Shown piece after piece: positions 14,680 to 22,636 of a stretch of DNA of 64,000 bases. Under the pieces are notes generated by a model. The model worked only from the letters and a program-made list of their open reading frames with translations. It ran no database searches and had not been told where the DNA came from. Position 1 is the first letter of the stretch. Each line of letters starts with the position of its first letter. The translations under genes were made by a program, and so were the position numbers. The stretch covers positions 496,001 to 560,000 of the forward strand of contig CAVSPU010000002.1 in the NCBI GenBank assembly GCA_963729815.1, written 5' to 3'. Source of the DNA: DAHUXN01 sp963729815 (GTDB lineage: Bacteria > Acidobacteriota > Terriglobia > Acidiferrales > UBA7541).

Positions 14680-16071
14680 TCAAACAGCAGTCGATGTGTC
14701 GGCGTCAGGTCTTGCCCATGCGCAAGCGCCGAGCGCCAGTATCGCCGGAAAGCAAACGATCGCGTAGCGCGGCTCGACCGTTTGCAATTGTGTCAGGAAG
14801 GCCGTGCGGACAAGAATGAAGACAACCAGGAACGCCAACGCGGGGTGTCTTCGGCAGCGCCACGCGCCCACGAATGCCAGGCCAGCGTAGATAAAGTTCA
14901 AGAGGCCGAATCCGGCCGTTACGCTGAAGTCCGTCCGATTATCCCGAAACTCCCTGCCGGGTGGCCAGAGCCGCCCTGAGTATGGGAGCAGCTCCACTCG
15001 CGGCGTGAACCAGATGAACCACGCCCGGAGAATGGGAATGAAAACGTATGTTCGCAGTGGCCGCCGGACAGTCCGCTCGTTCGCCAAGCGCGCAAATTCG
15101 CCGTCAAGCAAAGGAGTCATCTGCAAGTTGGTGTTATAGCGGCTCAGCAGTGTTTCCACGCAGGCGCGTTCTGCCGTGGAATCGAAAGCCGAGTCTGGCA
15201 GTGTTTCAATGGCAATCGGCGCCTTCCCCAGTTTCCACGGCACTAGATAGGCATCTCCAAAGTGCACCATCCATGTTCGCGTCCACTCATAAAAGCCCCG
15301 GGGCATGAAATCCCCTTGTGTTTGTGCGTAGCGCGGAGCGAGGAATTCGATGCGGCCCAGCGTACGCGCGTTCCTGATCGCCCAGGGCATCACGGGTAGG
15401 ATGAGACCCAGAGCCATCGATAGCCCGGCCAGGGTCAGTTTGGACCAGTCCTTTGTGTGCCTCCACCGAATACTGAGAACAATCCCTGCTGCCGCAAGGA
15501 TGAGAGGCGTTTCCGGGCGGACTAACGTTCCCACGCCCACAAGAAATCCCCCCAGCAACCACCAACCGGCCTGCGCAAACACAGCTTCCTTGTCGCGTGG
15601 GTCTAGGGGAGGTTCCAGCGAAGGATCGGCGAAAATATACACGAAAGCCAGAAGCGCCAGAGTCGTCAAGAATGTGGCAAGAGTTTCGGTCAGCACCGTA
15701 GCAGTGTAGTTTGCGAGAAATGGGCAAAGTGCCGCCATCCATAGAGCGACGGTCGCGACGATTTTGCGTTTGGTTGCCGGCGCCAAGCGTGCCGCAAGCA
15801 GAGCAGTTAGGATGCAGGTGATCAAATCGATGATCGCTTGAACGACGAGCACCGCTTTTTCACTTTGTCCGAACACCGCGTAAACGGCGGCAAGCAAGGC
15901 TGGGTATCCTGGCACGCGCATATCCGAGGGAACCAATCGGCCCGCGACGAAGAGGCCATAGACGCCGTGCTCCAGCCAGTTGCGCGCCAGTTCTTCGTAA
16001 AACTTCGCGTCGCCGGAATGGAAAGGGAAGTAAGCGATGAAGAACAAACGCAGCGCAAGTCCGGCCAACAA
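14680..16071 (-). CDS. ArnT/PMT-like (GT39 family) membrane glycosyltransferase
   Basis: The protein is a polytopic membrane enzyme that would transfer a sugar from a polyprenyl-phosphate donor on the periplasmic side. An acidic catalytic residue typical of the first loop is visible in HSGDAKFYEELA, followed by RVPGYPALLAAVYAVFG and some nine or more further hydrophobic segments. The assigned start is a TTG at 16071, inside what looks like the first helix. The same frame stays open upstream to a stop at 16165-16167 and encodes extra hydrophobic and basic residues, but it holds no ATG, GTG or other TTG. Either a rare start such as ATT is used or the N-terminus is slightly damaged. The substrate is unknown. 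Confidence 0.75.
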   Translation of the reverse strand: MLAGLALRLFFIAYFPFHSGDAKFYEELARNWLEHGVYGLFVAGRLVPSDMRVPGYPALLAAVYAVFGQSEKAVLVVQAIIDLITCILTALLAARLAPATKRKIVATVALWMAALCPFLANYTATVLTETLATFLTTLALLAFVYIFADPSLEPPLDPRDKEAVFAQAGWWLLGGFLVGVGTLVRPETPLILAAAGIVLSIRWRHTKDWSKLTLAGLSMALGLILPVMPWAIRNARTLGRIEFLAPRYAQTQGDFMPRGFYEWTRTWMVHFGDAYLVPWKLGKAPIAIETLPDSAFDSTAERACVETLLSRYNTNLQMTPLLDGEFARLANERTVRRPLRTYVFIPILRAWFIWFTPRVELLPYSGRLWPPGREFRDNRTDFSVTAGFGLLNFIYAGLAFVGAWRCRRHPALAFLVVFILVRTAFLTQLQTVEPRYAIVCFPAILALGACAWARPDADTSTAV

Positions 16072-16295
16072 GGAGGCGCTTAAGTGTTTGAGTGAAACAG
16101 GCGGAAGGATTTGTGCGGTCTTTATGGCAATGCTTCCGTTGAACTTAATCTCTCGATCTGAACGCTAGCATGAAGCAACCTCTTTGGAGCCGGTTGCAGA
16201 AGGAATCAAAGTGACGCCTTGAATGGGACAATGGCATCCTTCGCAGCGAAATCCAAGCGCACGACCCTACGAGACGCCGAAGCATCTCGATTGTA

Positions 16296-17711
16296 TCAGG
16301 AACCATCGCTCAGAGCGGCTTTCGCCGCGAAGTGCCCGCAAAGGCCGTGCACACCACCTCCCGGAGGCGTTGATGCCGAACATAGATACAAATTCCTCGC
16401 CGGTGTCCGGTAGATCCGCCACGTGGGACGCAGAAAGAATTGGCCCAATTCCGCCGCACCGCCCGTGATGTCTCCCCCCACCAGATTGGGATTATAAGAC
16501 TCGAGGCTGGACGCCACTCGAACGCTGCGTTTGAGAATTCGGCCGCGAAATCCGGGTGCGAAGCGCTCGACCTGATCTTCGATCGCCTGCGACATGTCCG
16601 CCTTCGAGCCGTTCGGGACGTGGCAATACGCCCAGCCGACGTGTTTACCCGCGGGCGCTCGAGTGGAATCGAAAAGGCTCGGTTGCGCAATCAGCACAAA
16701 AGGCTTTTCGGAAACGTGGCCTTCCCAAGGAGCGCGTTCCGACACTTCGATCTCCGCCAGCGTGCCGCCCAAATGCACCGTCCCTGCTTGCGCGCATGCT
16801 TCCGCTTTCCACGGAATCGGGCCATCGAGTGCCCAGTCCACTTTGCAAACGCCCGGGCCATAGCGGAATCGCTGCAGCTTTCGACGGAATCCGTCAGGCA
16901 ATCGGCTATCAGCGAGCTTAACAAGCTGGCGTGGCGTTACGTCGCACAGCAGGACTTGCGCCGGTGAAAATTGATCGAGAGACTCGACGGGAGTGCTGGT
17001 GCGAATCTCGCCGCCCAGCGAGCGCAAGTGACTTGCCAGCGCGTCAGTGATTTTCGCCGCTCCACCGCATGCAAATGGCCAGCCGGTTCGATGCGCCGCG
17101 ACGCCCAGCACGAGTCCGAACGCAGCGCTCAGCATTTTTTCCAACGGCAAAATCGAATGCGCGGCAATTCCCGCGAACAGGGCACGCGCTCGCTCTTCTC
17201 GAAAAACGCTCCGGGCGACGTGCGACGCCGAACGCATCGCGCGAAGGCCGAATTTCGCGGCAAGCAACGGATGCCGCGGCAGGCTCGGCGGGCCCAGCAG
17301 AAACGGTTCCAGGTTCGGCCAACTCTCCACCAACGCCGTCATGAGTTCGCTGTACCGCGCACCATCGCGGCCCAGGTTCGCCGCCGTTTTCTCGATTGAG
17401 CGGTCCAGGATGACTGCTGTGCCGTCGTCCATCGGATGCGCCAGCGGTAGCGCCGGCTGAACCCATTCGAGGCCATATTTTTCCAGGGGCAGAGTTCGAA
17501 AAAATGGCGACATCAACGCCATCGGATAAACGGACGAGCACACATCGTGGAAAAATCCCGGCAGCGTTAATTCCTCGGTTCGTGCGCCGCCGCCGATCGT
17601 TTCTCTTGCTTCGAGCACCAGGACCGAACGTCCCGCCTGCGCCATTGTTATCGCAGCGGCGAGCCCGTTCGGGCCAGAGCCGATTACGACGACATCATAC
17701 TTGTCTCGCAA
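16296..17711 (-). CDS. FAD-dependent oxidoreductase, phytoene desaturase (CrtI)-like
   Basis: The 471-residue protein starts with a Rossmann FAD-binding motif, VVVIGSGPNGLAAA (residues 7-20), then EARETIGGGARTEELTLPGF. This is the arrangement seen in phytoene desaturase-related and retinol saturase-like amine oxidoreductases. The C-terminus has the second flavin contact, YLCSASTPPGGGVHGLCG. The start is TTG at 17711. No carotenoid genes are nearby, so the substrate is not known; many soil bacteria carry such orphan homologues. The gene lies downstream of the rpiR-type regulator on the same strand, 124 bases away, but a link in function cannot be shown. Confidence 0.82.
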   Translation of the reverse strand: MRDKYDVVVIGSGPNGLAAAITMAQAGRSVLVLEARETIGGGARTEELTLPGFFHDVCSSVYPMALMSPFFRTLPLEKYGLEWVQPALPLAHPMDDGTAVILDRSIEKTAANLGRDGARYSELMTALVESWPNLEPFLLGPPSLPRHPLLAAKFGLRAMRSASHVARSVFREERARALFAGIAAHSILPLEKMLSAAFGLVLGVAAHRTGWPFACGGAAKITDALASHLRSLGGEIRTSTPVESLDQFSPAQVLLCDVTPRQLVKLADSRLPDGFRRKLQRFRYGPGVCKVDWALDGPIPWKAEACAQAGTVHLGGTLAEIEVSERAPWEGHVSEKPFVLIAQPSLFDSTRAPAGKHVGWAYCHVPNGSKADMSQAIEDQVERFAPGFRGRILKRSVRVASSLESYNPNLVGGDITGGAAELGQFFLRPTWRIYRTPARNLYLCSASTPPGGGVHGLCGHFAAKAALSDGS

Positions 17712-17835
17712 GCCGTCATTTTATCGCAACCGGTCTTGTGGTGTTGCATGGATTCGCGTGCCATCGCCATATTCGGGAATCTGTCTGTATGCGCGGGGAA
17801 GCGGGCAGTAAGAGGTTTCACGTCCACGCGAGAGC

Positions 17836-18726
17836 TTAACTCTCGGAATACCAGCGGAAGCCGGTTCGTTGCTCTTTTTCCGCTTCCCGGAGAATCGCCA
17901 GCGTGCGGCCACGGCGATAATTGGAACAGGCAACCAGCAGCAAACTCAGAAAAGACATGGCTGCGACGTAAGAGCCGGCAAAGAGAGGGCCCTCGGTCGG
18001 CGTCAAGAAGTACTCGTCGGCATATCGCGCCACTGGCGAGATCGAGCTATCCGTAATGCCCACGCAGTACGCGCCCCGGCTCATCGCCTGCCGCAACCCT
18101 TCCACCGTTTGGCGAAGCCCTCGCCTATAACTGATCGCAATCACCACATCCTGCCGCGTCACCTGCCGAATCCGGTGTGAAATTTGGCCCGCTCCGGAAA
18201 TCGCCATCGATTTAAGCCCGATCACAGACAAATTGTATTCGAGGAACCGCGCCAGGCTCTCGGCCATGTCCCCGCCAAGAATCAAAATGAAATTGGCTGA
18301 GTAGAGCTTCTTGACGAGTGCCACGACACGTTTGAAATCCAGGCTGTGGCGCAATCCCCGAAGGTTGACCATGTCATGTTCCAGCGACTCTTCAATCTGG
18401 CCCTCCATACCCGAATTCTGCGCGCTGCTCTCGAGCACGCCGAATGGCGTCGCCTGAGATATCGATAGCTCATGCAAGTAGCGTCGAAAATCGCGATAGC
18501 TGGCGAAACCCATGTCGCGCGCGATGCGCAGGAGTGTTGCTGGCGCACTGTCGAATTCTTTCGCCAGAGCGCGGAGGCTGAAGAGGACGTACTTTCTCGG
18601 ATTCTCCAGCAGTGGTCTGATCACTTCCTGTCGTTTGGCCGAAAGCCCTCGAACGAGACTCGGAAAACTTCCGGAGTTGTCAGTCGTTTTGTTCCGCTTC
18701 CTTTGTGCCCCCAAGTTCCCTCCCAT
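17836..18726 (-). CDS. RpiR/MurR-family transcriptional regulator (HTH plus SIS domain)
   Basis: An N-terminal HTH_6 domain (about residues 25-100, with phrases such as FSLRALAKEFDSAPATLLRIARDMGFASYRDFR) is followed by a sugar-phosphate isomerase SIS domain (about 130-260, with ISGAGQISHRI and DVVIAISYRRGLRQTVEG). RpiR regulators sense phosphosugars and control sugar or amino-sugar catabolism. None of the flanking genes is an obvious sugar operon, so the target is unknown. A TATAAT box lies about 58 bases upstream of the start. The 17-residue basic N-terminal extension may be untranslated if a later start is used. Confidence 0.88.
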   Translation of the reverse strand: MGGNLGAQRKRNKTTDNSGSFPSLVRGLSAKRQEVIRPLLENPRKYVLFSLRALAKEFDSAPATLLRIARDMGFASYRDFRRYLHELSISQATPFGVLESSAQNSGMEGQIEESLEHDMVNLRGLRHSLDFKRVVALVKKLYSANFILILGGDMAESLARFLEYNLSVIGLKSMAISGAGQISHRIRQVTRQDVVIAISYRRGLRQTVEGLRQAMSRGAYCVGITDSSISPVARYADEYFLTPTEGPLFAGSYVAAMSFLSLLLVACSNYRRGRTLAILREAEKEQRTGFRWYSES

Positions 18727-19247
18727 GGCATGCGGTGCTCGTGCCGGTTCGCTATCTACAATAAATCAAACCGTTAAGCAAGGATTATACAACGTTCGGG
18801 CTTGCTTCAGGTATTTGAGCCTGTGAATCATTCGTTTCATTTAATCAATCGCTTTGTCACGCCAGAAATACAAGTTTTGCGATACTCCTTAACAATTAGG
18901 CGTGAGTGTCGAATACAGATACAAAACAGGTGTTTCATTATGGTTTAGTTCCTCGCGGAGCAAACGCACGTGGGATAGGAGGCGCCGGTTAGTCAAGTGG
19001 GTCGTTCGCTGCAAATTCCAGCTCGCCGATTGCCATTCCCTTATGAACGCTCCACCGCACGAGCTGCGGCCCGCGACGTAATCCTTCGGCATTGGGGAAT
19101 CCGACCTCGCGTCGATTGGCTCAACAAAGAGAAAAACAGAATAAGAGCCGGCCGTAAGAAAGAAGAATTATTGCTTTGCCGGTACGTTTCACGCAGGCAC
19201 TTCTCGAACGCGGTAAGATGACTGGATATTTGTACCGGTCGAATCTT
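18727..19247. other. Intergenic stretch between rpiR-type regulator and hybrid kinase gene
   Basis: These 521 bases contain the probable rpiR promoter at their left side. The rest shows no convincing frame, no tRNA and no clear hairpin with a T-run. Short open frames on both strands lack family resemblance. Confidence 0.5.
18784..18789 (-). promoter_or_regulatory. Candidate -10 box for the RpiR-family gene
   Basis: On the minus strand the bases read TATAAT, a perfect -10 hexamer, 58 bases before the regulator start. The sequence 17 bases upstream is a poor -35 match, so an activator or an alternative factor may be involved. The surrounding stretch is more A/T-rich than the neighbouring genes. 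Confidence 0.4.
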
Positions 19248-22001
19248 TCACGTTTCGATTACCTCCGGCGCTAACTTGCATAGTCGCCTGATTAGTTCGA
19301 TGAGTTCGCTCGCTTGGATTGGTTTTGAGATGTATGCGTCTATCCCGTGCGCCAGGCAACGCTCCCGGTCGCCAGCCATCGCGTGTGCTGTCATTGCAAT
19401 AATCGGAATGTGTCCCCCGGATTTTTCTTCTGCTTTTCGGATTCTGCCCGTTGCTTCGAAACCGTCCATTTCCGGCATCTGCACATCCATCAGGATCAAG
19501 CGGAATGCGCCCTTTTCCAGCGCAGCTAGTGCTGCTTTGCCACTCGGCGCGACGGTTACCTCGTAGCCGTGTTTCTCCAGCAATCGGACCGTCAGCAACT
19601 GGTTGACCGCATTGTCCTCCGCGAGAAGAATCTGTATGGAAGCTCGCTGCTCGCGCAGTGAGTGCCGTGTGACCAGCGGTTGCTGCTCTTTTGCTTCTGG
19701 GTGGCCTCCCACAACGGCTAGAATCGCATCCAGCAAATCGGATTGCCGGATTGGCTTTACCAGATAGGCAGCCATTCCTAGCCGCCGGCAACGCGCGGCA
19801 TCGCCCCGTTGGCCGTCGGACGTGAGCATCATGATCGTCGCCGAAGACCAATTCGGGTGATGTTTGATCTGTTCCGCCAGTGCGAACCCGTCCACCCCGG
19901 GCATTCGGGCATCGAGCAGAATCAAAGCGAATCGACTCGACGTGTCTTCGAATTCCTCGAGCGCTGCAATGGCGGCTCGCGCGCCATCCGCCATCACCGC
20001 CTTCATGCCCCAGTTGGCCAGCACCTTCTCGAGAATCTTCCGATTGACGGCATTGTCATCCACCACTAACACGTGAACACCGCGCAAGACTGTCTCGCTG
20101 CTGATGGCCGGAGGTCTGGCCGATCCTGACTGCTTGCCCAGCGGGATGTCAAAATGGAAACGGCTGCCTTTGCCTGTCTCGCTCTCCACCCAGATTCGTC
20201 CTCCCATCATTTCAATCAACCGTGCCGAAATGGTCAATCCCAGACCCGTGCCGCCGTACTGCCGCGTCATCGAACCGTCGGCCTGCGTGAACGCTTCGAA
20301 AATAGCTGCCTGCCTGTTGGCTGGAATTCCAATTCCCGTGTCCGCCACGACAAAATGCAAATCCACTTTGCGGTCGGTTTGCGATATGGCTTCGATGGTC
20401 ACGGTGACTTCACCGCGCTCCGTAAACTTGATCGCATTGCCCACCAAGTTCAACAGAACTTGCCGCAACCGTCCTGGGTCGCCGATCACTGTCTCCGGAA
20501 CTTCGGCTTGTACGTCGTAGGCGATTTCGAGATGCTTTTCGTGCGCTCGCAAGCCGAGCGTCTTCATCGTATCGCCGACGTTGTCCCGCAGGTCGAACTC
20601 GATCGCGTCGATACTTAGCTTCCGCGCTTCGATTTTCGAAAAGTCCAGAATGTCGTTAATGACCGTAAGTAAGGACTCCGCCGACAATTTCACGGTATCG
20701 AGGTACTCGCGCTGCTCGGGCGTCAATTCGGTTTCCAGAGCCAGTTCCGTCATCCCCATGATTCCGTTCATCGGTGTGCGTATTTCATGGCTCATGTTGG
20801 CCAGAAACTCGCTCTTTGCTTCGCTTGCGGCTTCTGCGGCCTCTTTTGCTCGCTGCATTTCCTCGGCGGCGCGCTTCCGTGTGGAGACGTCCTGATATAT
20901 GCGCAGCGCGCCGTCCACCGCGCCTTGCACCAGCAAAGGTGCGCCGTGGATTTCCACATCGACCAGCGTTCCATCCTTCCGACAGCGCTGCGTCACCAGA
21001 TCGAGGAGATCACTGGCCTGCCTTACGCCAAACACCTCGTCGAGCTGAGACTTCATCTCGTTATTAAGAATCAAATCATCTAATCGCCGGCCCATCGCTT
21101 CATCCCGCGTGTACTGGAATAGCTTCTCGAACGCCGGGTTGCACAGCTGAACCTCGTGGTTACAATTGGTCACCACGACGGCTAATGGCGTGTTCTCGAT
21201 CAGCGCGTTCAGGAATGACGTACGCTCAGTGACCCTCTGCTCCAGATCATTGTGAGCGCGCTGCAAGGCGACGTCGCGCTGCTGAATCCGGCTCAGCATC
21301 CCGTTGAACTGGTCAAAGAGGAATCCAATCTCATCGTTGCTGGTCTTCTTGGCGCGGATGGAATAGTTCTCCTGGGCCGACACGGACAGTGCCGTCTCCG
21401 CCAGTTCCCGAATGGGTCCGGAAATCACGGCCTGCAACCGTGACGACAGCAGGAAAGCGATCAACAGCGACCCGAGCGAAACCAGCATCCGAATCGTGAA
21501 AAATCGCACTACGCGGTCATGCAGTTCGCCAAGGTCCTCTTCGATGTAAATCGTGCCGATTCTTTCGCCATTCAGCGTGATCGGTCGGAACAGCGCCTGG
21601 TCCTTGCTCGTTGTTACCGCTCCATCCTTCCCCGGTTGCGCAGGCACAGAATCTGCTCGCCCGGGATCCCGGCTGTATTTCGCAAGAACCTTCCCATCCT
21701 TATCGTAAATGCCAGCCTCGGTAACGTGCCTTTCGGCATGTAGTGCGCGCAGAATTCCATTTGCCGAATCCGCGTCTCCAAAGCTGATGGCGGCGGTACT
21801 GTTCTCGCTGATCATCTCCGCGATTGCGGCCAGATCTTGTGAATTCGAGTCCAGGAATGAGATCCGGTCATAAGGTATATACGCCAGCGCCGCCGCAAGC
21901 AGCGCCGCCCCGCAGGGCAGCATGACGATCGCATGCAGCTTTTGCCGTATCGAAATATTGGGGAGCACCCGCATCTCAGTTTTCTTTTCCCCCGACTCCA
22001 T
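19248..22001 (-). CDS. Hybrid sensor histidine kinase: CHASE8-HAMP-PAS-HisKA-HATPase-REC-REC
   Basis: Two membrane helices (about 22-45 and 168-188) bracket a ~120-residue periplasmic CHASE8-type sensor containing AAISFGDADSANGILRAL, the domain type found in YfiN. HAMP (189-243) and PAS (about 262-372) follow. The HisKA domain has phospho-acceptor H405 in ANMSHEIRTPMNG, and the ATPase domain has an N box at 508-526 and G boxes DTGIGIP and GGTGLGLT. Two receivers come last, with D697 and D839. There is no C-terminal Hpt, so a separate Hpt must complete the relay. The start overlaps the end of yfiR by 26 bases. The gene is third in a TonB receptor-YfiR-kinase operon, which suggests that periplasmic YfiR controls the sensor. 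Confidence 0.92.
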   Translation of the reverse strand: MESGEKKTEMRVLPNISIRQKLHAIVMLPCGAALLAAALAYIPYDRISFLDSNSQDLAAIAEMISENSTAAISFGDADSANGILRALHAERHVTEAGIYDKDGKVLAKYSRDPGRADSVPAQPGKDGAVTTSKDQALFRPITLNGERIGTIYIEEDLGELHDRVVRFFTIRMLVSLGSLLIAFLLSSRLQAVISGPIRELAETALSVSAQENYSIRAKKTSNDEIGFLFDQFNGMLSRIQQRDVALQRAHNDLEQRVTERTSFLNALIENTPLAVVVTNCNHEVQLCNPAFEKLFQYTRDEAMGRRLDDLILNNEMKSQLDEVFGVRQASDLLDLVTQRCRKDGTLVDVEIHGAPLLVQGAVDGALRIYQDVSTRKRAAEEMQRAKEAAEAASEAKSEFLANMSHEIRTPMNGIMGMTELALETELTPEQREYLDTVKLSAESLLTVINDILDFSKIEARKLSIDAIEFDLRDNVGDTMKTLGLRAHEKHLEIAYDVQAEVPETVIGDPGRLRQVLLNLVGNAIKFTERGEVTVTIEAISQTDRKVDLHFVVADTGIGIPANRQAAIFEAFTQADGSMTRQYGGTGLGLTISARLIEMMGGRIWVESETGKGSRFHFDIPLGKQSGSARPPAISSETVLRGVHVLVVDDNAVNRKILEKVLANWGMKAVMADGARAAIAALEEFEDTSSRFALILLDARMPGVDGFALAEQIKHHPNWSSATIMMLTSDGQRGDAARCRRLGMAAYLVKPIRQSDLLDAILAVVGGHPEAKEQQPLVTRHSLREQRASIQILLAEDNAVNQLLTVRLLEKHGYEVTVAPSGKAALAALEKGAFRLILMDVQMPEMDGFEATGRIRKAEEKSGGHIPIIAMTAHAMAGDRERCLAHGIDAYISKPIQASELIELIRRLCKLAPEVIET

Positions 22002-22620
22002 CGCGAACGATTTGGGCCAATGAGAGCAGTTTCGAGCTGACTTTCAAATGAGCGCGTCCCACCGCGTCCGTATTCACCAGAAAATGCACCTTGCCGTCCT
22101 CCAGGACGAACTGAATTTCTCCGCCTTCTGCCGCGAAGCCCTGGCTTTCCCCCACTACCAGCAAGGGTGCGTCCTTCAGCGCCGCCAGAATCTCGGGCGC
22201 CCGTTTTGCTTCCGCCTCGCTCACAAAGACCATGTGGCAAACCCGCAACTCTTCGATTCGGTTCATGTGGCGTGTTTCAAATCCGCGACCGTCGATTTTC
22301 TTGCCGAGCACCGTCGCTTCCAGCTCGCCGCGAAATGGGTCGCTCCCATACACGCACAGGATGATCGGACTGTTTCCCCCGGGGAACGTTTGCGGAGGCC
22401 ATTCGATGAACTTCGCAAAGTTATAGAGGAACGCCGCCTTGACTTTGTATTCCGCGGTTGTGTTAATCTGGCCGTCACTACGCTGTGCCCCGCCGCAAAC
22501 AATTCCGCAGAAAATGATCAGTACCGAGAAAAGAAGGCTCGCGCCCTGTCTTGCCGTCCTTCTTCGTTGGGTCGCCGAAGAACTCCCGCCATGACTTCCG
22601 TTTTTGCTGCGGAATCTCAC
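21976..22620 (-). CDS. yfiR: YfiR-family periplasmic regulator (DUF4154)
   Basis: After an N-terminal hydrophobic export segment (about 28-44) the protein has the family signature KAAFLYNFAKFIEWP (61-75), then ILCVYGSDPF and VCHMVFVSE. C89 and C128 correspond in context to the conserved disulfide of Pseudomonas YfiR. YfiR binds and represses the periplasmic domain of YfiN, and redox or envelope stress relieves this. Here the downstream overlapping gene has the same kind of CHASE8 sensor on a histidine kinase rather than on a diguanylate cyclase. The gene sits 16 bases after the TonB receptor. The family call is firm, and the partner assignment follows from gene order. Confidence 0.88.
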   Translation of the reverse strand: MRFRSKNGSHGGSSSATQRRRTARQGASLLFSVLIIFCGIVCGGAQRSDGQINTTAEYKVKAAFLYNFAKFIEWPPQTFPGGNSPIILCVYGSDPFRGELEATVLGKKIDGRGFETRHMNRIEELRVCHMVFVSEAEAKRAPEILAALKDAPLLVVGESQGFAAEGGEIQFVLEDGKVHFLVNTDAVGRAHLKVSSKLLSLAQIVRDGVGGKEN

Positions 22621-22636
22621 TGTCCTTCCCTTGTCC

